Assembly: GCA_946614255.1 (NCBI GenBank) | Contig: CAMOGS010000060.1 | Span: 1-64,000, forward strand | Reading direction: 5' to 3' | Length of the DNA stretch: 64,000 bases | From: UBA3871 sp002392265 | GTDB lineage: Bacteria; Bacillota; Clostridia; Peptostreptococcales; Anaerovoracaceae | Shown: one piece after another, positions 32,074-41,179 of the stretch | Layout: every line of letters begins with the position of its first letter | How positions within the stretch are numbered: position 1 is the first letter of the stretch | Translations under genes and position numbers: made by a program | Notes under the pieces: generated by a model | Database searches by the model: none | Told to the model about the DNA's origin: nothing | What the model saw: only the letters and a program-made list of their open reading frames with translations

Positions 32074-34512
32074 TTAGTCATTCCAGTAGATTACTACGTT
32101 GTAGAGACCATCGTCCCAAGCAGACTTACCTGTTGCTACGAAGTCGATGTTCTTACCCTTACCGATCTTGTCGATGCTGGAGAGGCTGTACTCGTCTTCA
32201 TCAACATCATAGTAGTAAACTGCTACGTTATCTGTGAGACCGTATACAGCACCACCGGATACAGTGATTTCCTTGTTAGCCTTGTCTACAGACTTAACAA
32301 TCTTCCCGATTGCGGCGTTAGATACTGCAGGAGTCTTGTCAACTGCAGATACAGTACCATCTGCATCGATAGTGATCTTGTAGAGACCTGCTGCACCGAT
32401 GTCGGATGCAAGGATAGTAGTTGTGTTACCAGTTTCATCTGTGAAGCCTTCGAATGCCTTACCGTCAACGAAACCCTTTACATACCAAGTGGTTGTGCCA
32501 TCGTTGTTTCTCTTTACCAGGGAAGTAATGAGACCGAAGCTGTCTTCTGAACCAAGAACGTCTTCCTTATCAACGATGATTGCTTCGATTTCGCCCTTAG
32601 TATTCTTACCAACGATGTTGTTGTTAGCTGCGAAATCATAATCAGTTGAGAAGTTCTTTACTGCGCCGATTGTCCAATCGTCATCGTTATCCTTTTCGAA
32701 TACGATTACGTTGCTTGCGAACTTAGTGTTACCAATTCTGGTCTTTCCGTCGTTTGCATTACCTACAACGCCGTCACCAAGTGTACCAACCTGAACGAGC
32801 TTGGAAACCTTGCCGTTTGAGTTGAAGGAGTAGTTTACGAGGTCGTTAGCTGCGAGAGAAGCCGCATTAGCAGTAAATTCTGCACCAGCCTTGTTAACAA
32901 CCTTTGTTGAGGAAGTCATTTCATATTCCTTAACAGTACCGTCCTTGAGAACGAGACCTACCATAGTAACGCCGGAAGCGATAGTTGTGCCGGCTTCAAC
33001 TCTGGAACCAAGGAATACACCGTAGTTACCGGAAGTTGCATCATCAACATCCCAAACTGCGATGTCGCCGTCATAAGTGAGGTAAGCTGTACCTGTGTCG
33101 CCAACTGCAGGAACATCTCCGCCAGCTGCTACAGCGTACTTAGTTCCGTCGATTGTGAACTTGGAACCAGCCTTGTTAGCTTCAGTAACTTCACCTGTTA
33201 CAGTCTTTGTACCAACAGCGAGCTTTGTGATGAAGCCGCCTGCTACGTATACTTCAACGATGTTGTCTTCAGCGATCTTGTCGAGTGATGTTACACCAAC
33301 GAGTGCGAAGGAAGCAGCGTCGATGTCGCCGTTCTTGTCGGTCTTGAACTTGTAATCAGTACCGTTAACGTTGATCTTTGCCTTTTCGATGTTGAGGTCA
33401 TCCTCTTCGAACTGATCCATAGCATCAACGTTCCACTCAATGTATGAATATACTTCAGTGATTGTCTTGCCATTAATCTTTACAGCAAGTGTAACTGTGT
33501 CTTCGTCAGCGATTGCTGGAGCAGCAGCAACAACTGTCTTGCCGTCTACTACGTGCATAGGAGCTACGTCAGCAGTCTTTGCGCCGTTAGCTGCGATTGC
33601 AGTGTAGTCATAGTTGTTAGTCTGGTCGAAGTACCAAGTTGCGTCGTCGCCTTCAATCTGTTCCTTTGCGAGGTTGTAGTCACCTGTGATAGTTGTTGAA
33701 AGAACTTCAACTGCGATGATGTCGCCATCCTTATCAAGGAATGCGCTTACGAACTGACCAACATACTCGTTTACGTTGATAACTGCGGACTCAGCCATAG
33801 TGGAGTTAAGGACGAACCCATTACCACCATTTGCCTGATTGCCGCCAAGGCTACCAAGCATAGTTACAGCAGCACCATCGCCATCAGTGAGGTTTCTTGT
33901 AACGCCATCTGCATCGATGTACTTTACAGGAACTGTGAGCGAATTGTAGATAATCTGTGCAGCGGATGCTCTGTCAGTAGTAGCTGTAGCTGCTACGTCA
34001 TCATAGAGACCGAGCTGCTGTCCGAGTGCAATATAGTTTGCAGGCCATGCGCCAACGAGTTCCTTAGCCTGTGCAGTGTAACCAAGTGCACGGCAGATCA
34101 TTGTCATTGCTTCGTTAACTGTGATTGTCTGGTTAGGACGAGCAGTTCCGTCTTCATAACCAGTCATGATGCCCTTGCTGTTGCAGTAGCCAAGATAAGC
34201 TACAGCCCAGTGGTCAGAAGCAACATCCTTGAAGGATGAAGTCTTGAAACCCTTAAGAGCGGATTCAGGAATAGCAAGTGCTCTTGTCATCATAGCTGCG
34301 AACTCTGCTCTTGTAACAGCGTTTGCTGGCTTGAATGTACCGTCATTGTAACCAGTAACGATACCAAGGTCATTTGCCACTACGATAGCGCCTTCATTAG
34401 CATTGCCTGCAACGTCAGACATGTTAGTTGTCTTTGTTTCAGCAGCGAATGCCATGGAGAAGCTACCAAGTACCAGTGCGAGAACCAGTACTAAGGATAA
34501 TACCTTTTTCAT
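32074..34512 (-). CDS. S-layer protein with SLH domains (expressed copy)
   Basis: This 812-residue protein has a signal peptide (MKKVLSLVLVLALVLGSFSM..., cleavage after AFA near residue 23). SLH repeat 1 covers about 30-75 (VTGYNDGTFKPANAVTRAEF) and repeat 2 about 92-140 (KDVASDHWAVAYLGYCNSKG, then TGYEDGTARPNQTITV). Repeat 3 is about 150-205. A long beta-rich, Asp/Thr/Gly-rich, cysteine-poor region fills the rest. SLH repeats bind secondary cell-wall polymer, so the rest forms the outer lattice. It has its own consensus promoter, a leader of about 130 bases with a stable hairpin, AGGAGG, and a terminator. From P126 on, two further copies without 5' end exist nearby. Codon use is strongly biased, as in highly expressed genes. 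Confidence 0.93.
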   Translation of the reverse strand: MKKVLSLVLVLALVLGSFSMAFAAETKTTNMSDVAGNANEGAIVVANDLGIVTGYNDGTFKPANAVTRAEFAAMMTRALAIPESALKGFKTSSFKDVASDHWAVAYLGYCNSKGIMTGYEDGTARPNQTITVNEAMTMICRALGYTAQAKELVGAWPANYIALGQQLGLYDDVAATATTDRASAAQIIYNSLTVPVKYIDADGVTRNLTDGDGAAVTMLGSLGGNQANGGNGFVLNSTMAESAVINVNEYVGQFVSAFLDKDGDIIAVEVLSTTITGDYNLAKEQIEGDDATWYFDQTNNYDYTAIAANGAKTADVAPMHVVDGKTVVAAAPAIADEDTVTLAVKINGKTITEVYSYIEWNVDAMDQFEEDDLNIEKAKINVNGTDYKFKTDKNGDIDAASFALVGVTSLDKIAEDNIVEVYVAGGFITKLAVGTKTVTGEVTEANKAGSKFTIDGTKYAVAAGGDVPAVGDTGTAYLTYDGDIAVWDVDDATSGNYGVFLGSRVEAGTTIASGVTMVGLVLKDGTVKEYEMTSSTKVVNKAGAEFTANAASLAANDLVNYSFNSNGKVSKLVQVGTLGDGVVGNANDGKTRIGNTKFASNVIVFEKDNDDDWTIGAVKNFSTDYDFAANNNIVGKNTKGEIEAIIVDKEDVLGSEDSFGLITSLVKRNNDGTTTWYVKGFVDGKAFEGFTDETGNTTTILASDIGAAGLYKITIDADGTVSAVDKTPAVSNAAIGKIVKSVDKANKEITVSGGAVYGLTDNVAVYYYDVDEDEYSLSSIDKIGKGKNIDFVATGKSAWDDGLYNVVIYWND

Positions 34513-34539
34513 TTTGAGTGTCCTCCTAAAAATAATTTG

Positions 34540-34589
34540 TCTTCGAAGGGGGTAAAAAGCTTTTGCAAACTATCTTCCCCTTCCGAAGA
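34540..34589 (-). promoter_or_regulatory. Stable hairpin in the S-layer mRNA leader
   Basis: TCTTCGAAGGGGG (34540-34552) and CCCCTTCCGAAGA (34577-34589) pair with one bulged base, close to the ribosome-binding site AGGAGG at about 34522-34527. S-layer mRNAs often have long structured leaders that give high stability. This may act the same way. Confidence 0.6.
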
Positions 34590-34643
34590 TAATTTGACAT
34601 TTCTGATAGTGGACATAGTAATCCCATGCACCCTATCATTAGC

Positions 34644-34673
34644 ATTATACAATCTTGTGAGAATACTAGTCAA
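34644..34673 (-). promoter_or_regulatory. Promoter of the S-layer gene
   Basis: On the minus strand TTGACT (34668-34673) and a perfect TATAAT (34644-34649) are separated by 18 bases, 132 bases before the ATG. It is the only good promoter seen for any S-layer copy. The remaining part, 34674-34876, is AT-rich with several TTACA-like runs but no feature I can fix. Confidence 0.78.
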
Positions 34674-34876
34674 TCTCTAAGGCTGTTTTGTAACACAACC
34701 GTAACAAATTGCCCCTTTTGCACATGACTATCTTAATCACAGTCTAAATATACTACACGGCCCTCAAAATGTCCATTACAGCAGTGTTACAAGTCTGTTA
34801 ATACACTGCTACATATTATTACGGTATGTTACACGTTCCACTTGTTAAAACCCACAGCCGGTGTTATAAATATAAT

Positions 34877-35986
34877 ATGAAGATTTTATACATCGCATCT
34901 ACATTCGGGCACATCAGATCCTTTCATCTGCCCTATATAAACGCTCTGCTCGCAAAGGGCCACAGCGTGGACGTTGCCGGAGCCGGAGACCCGGCGGGGA
35001 TTCCGGCGGAGGCCGGCACTTTTATTCTGCCATTTGAAAAGCACATGTCTGCAAGCTCCAATTTCAGGGCCGCATCCATGCTAAAGCACAGGCTTTCAGG
35101 CGAGCGTTACGATATCGTAATAATGCACACATCGCTGGCCGCCTTTTTTACCAGGCTCGCGATTCGCAGGCTGAAAGGCCATGCCCGCCCACGTGCAGTG
35201 AATATGGTTCACGGCTATCTTTTTGACGCAGCCACACCATTTGCAAGGCGCACAGTCTTGCTCGCCGCCGAAAAGCTTACGGCCGGTGTCACAAATCGCC
35301 TAATTGTAATGAACGATGAAGATTTAAAAATCGCGCTTTCGCAGCATCTTTGCAAAAGCGATTCCGAAATATACAAAATCCCCGGTGTAGGCTTTGACAG
35401 CCACAGATTTTTTCCTCGCAAGACCGCAGGCACTGTAGCATCATGCGCCTCTACCCCAAAGACGTTCAACATGATCTATGCGGCAGAGTTTTCTGCGCGC
35501 AAGAATCAGGCTTTCCTGCTGCATGTACTAAAGGCACTTCGCGAAGAAGGCACCGCCTGCAGCCCGAAAATCGATTACCGCCTGACTCTGGCCGGCACCG
35601 GTGCAGAGCTTGAAAGCTGCAAAAAACTGGCAGGCGAGCTTGGCATTGCTGAATTCGTCTCCTTCCCGGGCTTTGTGCAAAACATCGAAGACTATTATGC
35701 CGCAAGCGACCTCTCGCTTTCTGCAAGCCGCAGCGAAGGCTTGCCGTTTAACGTCCTCGAATCCCTCGCCTGCGGGCTGCCCGTAGTGGCAAGTCGCGTA
35801 AAGGGCCACACGGACCTGATTCGTCCGGGACAAAACGGTGAGCTCTACGATTTCGGCGACATTGCAGCCTGCAAAGCGGCAATAAAAAAGGTCTGCGAAA
35901 ACACAGACCTTTATCATCCTACCGAAGGCATTGAGCGCTACGCTCTCGAAAATGTCCTCGAATCTAATCTTTCTTTACTACTATAA
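34877..35986 (+). CDS. Glycosyltransferase family 4
   Basis: I start at ATG 34877 (MKILYIASTFGHIRSFHLPY, 369 residues), the usual GT4 N terminus. The frame is open for 17 more codons without family match, and neither start has a clear ribosome-binding site. The donor domain carries AAEFSARKNQAFLLHVL and the EX7E motif in EGLPFNVLESLACGLPVVAS. It is a cytoplasmic enzyme of the capsule/exopolysaccharide GT4 type. It lies between the S-layer gene and another SLH gene whose 3' end it overlaps by 23 bases (convergent). A role in S-layer or cell-wall polymer glycosylation is possible. Confidence 0.88.
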   Translation: MKILYIASTFGHIRSFHLPYINALLAKGHSVDVAGAGDPAGIPAEAGTFILPFEKHMSASSNFRAASMLKHRLSGERYDIVIMHTSLAAFFTRLAIRRLKGHARPRAVNMVHGYLFDAATPFARRTVLLAAEKLTAGVTNRLIVMNDEDLKIALSQHLCKSDSEIYKIPGVGFDSHRFFPRKTAGTVASCASTPKTFNMIYAAEFSARKNQAFLLHVLKALREEGTACSPKIDYRLTLAGTGAELESCKKLAGELGIAEFVSFPGFVQNIEDYYAASDLSLSASRSEGLPFNVLESLACGLPVVASRVKGHTDLIRPGQNGELYDFGDIAACKAAIKKVCENTDLYHPTEGIERYALENVLESNLSLLL

Positions 35987-37487
35987 TATCCGCGATGTCC
36001 TCATCATCCTTTCTGATATCGTAAAGTCTTACCATATCACCCTTTCTGATTGATTTGAGGCTCCCGGCTTCGTATGAATTCCCGTCGCTAGCGAGAACAT
36101 AAACGCTGGCGTCGGGATTTACTTCATATATTCTCGAAGCCACGCCAATCTCGTTATTCCTGTCAACAATCGCCGAAACGGTCGCCCAGGTGCCACCGGT
36201 CAAAGCCTTGAACTCCTTGCCCCTCTTCATCGCAGGATTGCTTGTCACATGCGTCACCTCTCCCGAAGTTACCGCAATCTCAAAAATCGCACCCTCTGCA
36301 AATGCAGCGTTAATTTCTGCGATTCCCGGCATTGTCACGCTCTCATTCTTTGCCGCCCAGTGGGTCTCGTGCCCCGCAACCAGTGTTTCAAGTGCAGTCA
36401 CAGCTATTCCGTCCGAATTCTGAACAGTCACGATTTCATTAATCACCGCATAGACATTACCCGAAAAGCCCACATCCGAAGGCAGAATTATTACATTTAT
36501 CTCATCGCCTTTAACACCGCACCAAGCCTTTGTCAGCACGCCCTTGTACTTGAAAAGCTCCGCAGGTCTGTAAAAAGCCGCGCCGCTTTCGAGCTTCATC
36601 TTTTTATTGTAGTCCTTTGAAAGACCGTAGGTGTAAACCTTTACATCCTTTGAAAGCGCCACGCCGCTCGATAAATCGCCTACCAGCAGCTGTGAAAAGT
36701 CCGCAGATAATTTCCCGCCCGGGCAGTACACCGCATCCTTGACCTTTCCGTAAGAGCCCATATCAATATCCTGAGTTACGATGTCGACCTCTTCAGGATT
36801 CTCAACCTCTCCGGTTTCAGGCGCAAGCGCCTTTTCCACCGCTTCGTTCATTACCGCAGCGTTTTCTTTTATGCCGCTTTTTCCGTTATATGTAAGCCAT
36901 GCCGCCATCCACTTTGCAGCAGCAAGGTTTGTCGGATGGTTGCCGTTTTCATCAACCATGCCCGTGCCGCTGAAAAGTCCCAGTGCATCCGCCGCATTCA
37001 CATAATTTGCCGGCCAGGTTCCGCTGACCGTATCATCCGCGCCCGAAGCTCTGACCAGCATTGCGCAAAGCTCCGCAACGGTGACCTTGTTTGAAGGTCT
37101 GAAGCTGCCGTCCTCGTAGCCCTGGATTATGCCGGCTGCTGCAGCATAGCCGATGTAAGGTGCTGCCCACTTGGCGCCGGAAAGGTCTGTGAACCTGCCC
37201 GCAGACAGTGCCGCGGAGCTGGCGAGAAGCTCTTCGCCGGTGCCGATAGTCGCAATGACAATCTTGCAGGCCTGCGCCCTGGTCAGGTTGTCGTCCGGGT
37301 GGAACAGACCGTCCACATCGCCTGTAATTATTCCTTCGCTCATCAAATCCTCTACAGCCGCTGTGTATTCCTTGTCCTTCCAGTCGGCTGCAGCTTCATC
37401 CGCAAACGAAACCGCAGTTCCCGCGATTACCATGGAAAAGCACAGGACAAATGCGAGGATTCTATTTAAACCTTTCATTCTCTTCAT
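35964..37487 (-). CDS. SLH-domain cell-surface protein
   Basis: I use ATG 37487 (MKRMKGLNRILAF, 507 residues). Upstream starts at 37517 or 37538 would only lengthen the basic front of the signal peptide, and GGAAGGAG lies directly at the 37517 start, so the choice is uncertain. The signal peptide ends near AVSFA. Three SLH repeats follow (DVDGLFHPDDNLTRAQACKI, GYEDGSFRPSNKVTVAELCA and TWPANYVNAADALGLFSGTG). The last is close to the TWPANY-type third repeat of the main S-layer protein. The C-terminal half is a beta-rich region without known domain. It is likely a wall-bound minor surface protein. Confidence 0.87.
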   Translation of the reverse strand: MKRMKGLNRILAFVLCFSMVIAGTAVSFADEAAADWKDKEYTAAVEDLMSEGIITGDVDGLFHPDDNLTRAQACKIVIATIGTGEELLASSAALSAGRFTDLSGAKWAAPYIGYAAAAGIIQGYEDGSFRPSNKVTVAELCAMLVRASGADDTVSGTWPANYVNAADALGLFSGTGMVDENGNHPTNLAAAKWMAAWLTYNGKSGIKENAAVMNEAVEKALAPETGEVENPEEVDIVTQDIDMGSYGKVKDAVYCPGGKLSADFSQLLVGDLSSGVALSKDVKVYTYGLSKDYNKKMKLESGAAFYRPAELFKYKGVLTKAWCGVKGDEINVIILPSDVGFSGNVYAVINEIVTVQNSDGIAVTALETLVAGHETHWAAKNESVTMPGIAEINAAFAEGAIFEIAVTSGEVTHVTSNPAMKRGKEFKALTGGTWATVSAIVDRNNEIGVASRIYEVNPDASVYVLASDGNSYEAGSLKSIRKGDMVRLYDIRKDDEDIADIIVVKKD

Positions 37488-37687
37488 TTTAAATTTCTTT
37501 ATGTCCGTAGCGGACATCTCCTTCCCTATACGTATCAATACATAATATATTAACAGATTTTTAATAAAAATCCATTACAAAAGCTTTACATTTCCGTTTT
37601 TTTAAAGACAGGGCGCGTTTTCTGTATTATACTATACTATGTAAAAGTATCTTTGCGAATAAAACTCACAGAAAGGGGTTTTTCGAT

Positions 37688-40600
37688 ATGTTAAGTATGC
37701 TCACAAAGAACATCAGGCGGCGCATTGCAGCCGCAACTCTTACGGTGATATTTGCGGCGACGTCCTTTGGCGTAGTGCTGCCATCGCATGCGGCACTGCT
37801 CTTTACTGATGTAAAAGGCACCTGGGTTGAAATGTACGTGGTAAAGGCGATAAACTACGGCATCGTCTCGGGCTATGACGACAGCAACCTCTTCAGGCCG
37901 AACAACCCGGTAACCCGCGCAGAGTTCTGCATGATGGTTAACAACGCTTTCGGCAATGAAAAAAAGGCTGACATAAGCTTCAGCGATGTCGAAAAGGGCG
38001 CCTGGTACTACAATCCTATTGCGATCGGCGTAAACGCGGGCTACATTCTCGGCTATGACGATGGCACCTTCCGCCCGAACGCAAACATTTCGCGTCAGGA
38101 AGCCGCAGTCATCGGCGAGAGGCTGCTGCCTTACGACAAAAAGGTTGCAAATATAAAAAAATATCCGGACTACGGAAAGGTATCCGACTGGGCCTATGCT
38201 TCGGTACAGCGCATAGTTGAGCGTCAGTACATGGGCGCCTATGATGACGGCAAGCTGCACCCGACCGATGCTCTGACACGCGCGCAGGCTGTAAAAATCA
38301 TCTGCGATATCGTGGACAAGGAGCGCATAGTAACAGACGAATCCACCTGTACAAAGGCAGGCCAGACCTTCAAGGACACCGTCTATGTAGGCGATTTCAC
38401 GGTTGACAAGGCAGTTGCCGGCGGGGATGTCACATTTGAAAACTGCAACTTCCTGGGAAATCTTTATATATACGGCGGCGGTGAAAAGAGCATTCACCTG
38501 AAAAACTGCCGCGTAGGGTATATGGAGGTCGCTCGCACGGATAACACCGTCCGCGTGGTTGCCGAAGGCGATACCACGGTCGGCACGGTTATGGCAAAGA
38601 ATTCCGTAATCCTCGAGGAAGACGACATCTCGAGAGTAATGAAAAACCCCGGTTTTAACCTCGTATATGCGGGCTCGGGCGCTACTCTGAAGCTTGAGAC
38701 CGGTGTGTACCAGAAGGTTCGCGTGACGGAGGGTCCCGCAAATGTGAGCCTTGACTCCGATGTGTCCCTTAATGCGCTTACTGTAGCGGCGCCTGCGGCA
38801 GGAACTTCAGTAAGCCTGGAAGAAGGTGCTGTACTGACGAATGCTTATGCCTATGCGCAGTGCCACTTCCTCGGCGACGAGAGGGTGATCAGGCTGTACT
38901 GCTTCGCAAACGGCGTGACATACGAGCTAAAGCCTTTCTACATCGAGACGGCAGACACAGTGACAAGCGGTGCGATTTCGGCAAAGGGTGAGCTGATTCC
39001 TGTGATGAACCCGGCCGACGGCAGCACGGGCATTTCGCTGAACCCGACTATTACGATTTCGTTCTCAAAGCCGATTTATACCGGAAACGGACAAAAGGTT
39101 ACGAGCGATTATATTCTTGAAAACGTATATTTTACGGCAAAGAAGGAGGGCGGCAGCGCCACTGCATTTAAGGCAAAAATTAACGACTCCGCGACGCTGA
39201 TAACGATTACCCCGACGGCGGAGCTGAAAAAGAAATCGAAGTTCTTTGTATATTTTGCGGAGGATGTTTTCCGGACGCAGGAAAAGAACAGCAGCAAGCA
39301 GTATGAATACAATGCGAAGTTCTCTTCTTCATTCACCTGCAGCGACGGAAGCAGCGACGGTGTTACGTTCAAGCCTGTAAACGGCTCGCGCGGTCAGGCA
39401 ACCTCGCTGAAGCCATCGATTACGTTCAAATCTTCAATTCTGCCTGCGGACAGCAATTACAAGGAGCTGACAGCGGATTACGTTCGCAGCAAGATTTCGT
39501 TCAGAAAGGTCGACTATTCGGAGTTCGACGATGATGATGACGATAAAAAGAACAGCAAAGACAAGGACGACATAGACTACGAAAGCAACGGAAAGCGCGT
39601 GGTATTCAGCGCCGAGGTTGCAAAGAAGAACAAGGGCATCACGATAACGCCTAAGGAGCCGCTCGAAAACGGCTACACATACTATCTTGCATTCAGCGAC
39701 AATGCATTCAAATACGAAGACAGCGGCGAGGTTATCAGTTCGCAGTATATCCTCTTTACTGTAGGATATGTGATTCCGGAGGTAAAATACACTCCTACGG
39801 ACGGTCGCTCATATGTGAAGACGGATGCCGACATAAAGATTCAGTTCGACCAGCAGATGTTCACAAAGGATCTGAAGGAAATCGACGCAAATTATATAAA
39901 GAATAATGTTAAATTCCGTGACAATACTGCAGGTTCCGATGTGGCATTCACGGCAGATATGACGGAAAAGACAGCGGGCACGATGCTGACGCTCGACCCG
40001 GTTTCGCTCCTCGCGGACGGTCATGAATATACAGTCACCGTTCCGGAAAATGCCTTTATGAACAAGGACAAGAAATCCCCTGTAAACACATCGACTTCCT
40101 TTACAACGGGATACACCACACCTGATATTAACTCGGTTTCCGCAACCGGCACGACAAGCCTGGTGACTGCGACGATTACGGCAAACATGACTGCCTCCGG
40201 CTACGTTCGAGTAGTGCCTGCAAGCACTACACTGACAACGGCAGCAGAGGTAAAGAGTGGCGGTACCGCATTCACCTCGATTGAAGGCTCTCCTGCTGCA
40301 GTAAGCATCAGCGGCAGCTACACGGGCGGCGCGCAGTACAAGGTCTACACATACATCTACACTGGAAGCGCAACGACTCAGGTTAAATACGCTACTGTAA
40401 CAATCACTCGTGATGTGGCGGCGGCAAGCTCATTCGTGCTGCAGGGCAGGACTTCCGGCGGCTCTAATGTGGGAAGCTCGGTTTCTGCTTCGGTAGCAAG
40501 CGGCACCACGGCTTACACAATGACCCTGCCGTACGGCTCGCAAGCCTTTAACCTGACGGTGAACACCGCTTCGTCGAATACTGTAAGCTATGATGTTTCG

Positions 40601-41032
40601 GGCGGCTCGTCCTTTACGGCGGCGGCAACATCCGGCACGATTACAATTCCTGTTACGATCGATAGTGTCGCAGCGGACAAGAATGTCAGCATTCGTCTAA
40701 GCGGCTCCGAAAAGGTTGACACGACATATCGCCTGACTGTAAAGGTTGCGGGAAATCCTACGCTGCAGGCTGCCACATTCGGCGGCACGCTGGGCAAGCT
40801 CGGTGACGGGTCGTACTTCGTTTCCGCCTCCACCTCCGCTGTGACGGCAGATTTTACCACTGCCGATCCAAACGCAAGGATTCAGTGCTCACCGATGTCC
40901 GGTCAGAGCAGCGGTACCGGCACTCTTTCGGGCAGCATTCCGCTGACCGCAGCAGAGACAACCGTAACGGTTACCGTAACCTCCAACCAGGATACGCAAA
41001 CCTACACCTACAAGTTCACCAAACTCCAGTAG
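37688..41032 (+). CDS. Large SLH-domain surface protein with Ig-like repeats
   Basis: This 1114-residue protein has a signal peptide (cleavage near SHA, about residue 35) and three SLH repeats to about residue 210 (GYDDSNLFRPNNPVTRAEF, GYDDGTFRPNANISRQE and AYDDGKLHPTDALTRAQA). A beta-helix-like stretch follows to about 430. Three bacterial Ig-like (SbsA_Ig/Big_5) domains come next, starting NPADGSTGISLNPTITISFS, PVNGSRGQATSLKPSITF and TPTDGRSYVKTDADIKIQF. A Thr/Ser-rich adhesin-like end follows with a cadherin-like-sandwich feel. A very acidic-basic insert (DDDDDKKNSKDKDD) lies in the second Ig domain. AAAGGGG supports the start. It is divergent from the previous SLH gene. A nested palindrome lies just after the stop. 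Confidence 0.9.
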   Translation: MLSMLTKNIRRRIAAATLTVIFAATSFGVVLPSHAALLFTDVKGTWVEMYVVKAINYGIVSGYDDSNLFRPNNPVTRAEFCMMVNNAFGNEKKADISFSDVEKGAWYYNPIAIGVNAGYILGYDDGTFRPNANISRQEAAVIGERLLPYDKKVANIKKYPDYGKVSDWAYASVQRIVERQYMGAYDDGKLHPTDALTRAQAVKIICDIVDKERIVTDESTCTKAGQTFKDTVYVGDFTVDKAVAGGDVTFENCNFLGNLYIYGGGEKSIHLKNCRVGYMEVARTDNTVRVVAEGDTTVGTVMAKNSVILEEDDISRVMKNPGFNLVYAGSGATLKLETGVYQKVRVTEGPANVSLDSDVSLNALTVAAPAAGTSVSLEEGAVLTNAYAYAQCHFLGDERVIRLYCFANGVTYELKPFYIETADTVTSGAISAKGELIPVMNPADGSTGISLNPTITISFSKPIYTGNGQKVTSDYILENVYFTAKKEGGSATAFKAKINDSATLITITPTAELKKKSKFFVYFAEDVFRTQEKNSSKQYEYNAKFSSSFTCSDGSSDGVTFKPVNGSRGQATSLKPSITFKSSILPADSNYKELTADYVRSKISFRKVDYSEFDDDDDDKKNSKDKDDIDYESNGKRVVFSAEVAKKNKGITITPKEPLENGYTYYLAFSDNAFKYEDSGEVISSQYILFTVGYVIPEVKYTPTDGRSYVKTDADIKIQFDQQMFTKDLKEIDANYIKNNVKFRDNTAGSDVAFTADMTEKTAGTMLTLDPVSLLADGHEYTVTVPENAFMNKDKKSPVNTSTSFTTGYTTPDINSVSATGTTSLVTATITANMTASGYVRVVPASTTLTTAAEVKSGGTAFTSIEGSPAAVSISGSYTGGAQYKVYTYIYTGSATTQVKYATVTITRDVAAASSFVLQGRTSGGSNVGSSVSASVASGTTAYTMTLPYGSQAFNLTVNTASSNTVSYDVSGGSSFTAAATSGTITIPVTIDSVAADKNVSIRLSGSEKVDTTYRLTVKVAGNPTLQAATFGGTLGKLGDGSYFVSASTSAVTADFTTADPNARIQCSPMSGQSSGTGTLSGSIPLTAAETTVTVTVTSNQDTQTYTYKFTKLQ

Positions 41033-41049
41033 GCGACTCTGAAGGGGAA

Positions 41050-41174
41050 AAAAAGGCGAATCTGGGGACAGGCACCAAATTGGATTTTTGGCTAAAAAGG
41101 GGACAGGTCAAACGACCTGTCCCTTTTTTAGCTTTTTTTCCAATTTGGTGCCTGTCCCCAGATTCGCCTTTTTT
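41050..41174. repeat. Nested palindromic repeat, copy C
   Basis: Outer arms AAAAAGGCGAATCTGGGGAC... and ...GTCCCCAGATTCGCCTTTTT (each over 30 bp) enclose an inner palindrome GGGGACAGGTC/GACCTGTCCC. It fills the gap between two convergent SLH genes, so it probably ends transcription from both sides. Confidence 0.9.
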
Positions 41175-41179
41175 CGCCT

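Noticed and set aside
22405..34512. Idea that the S-layer copies are three independently expressed S-layer genes
   Set aside because: Only one copy has promoter, ribosome-binding site, signal peptide and SLH repeats 1-2; the others start abruptly at the same internal base.
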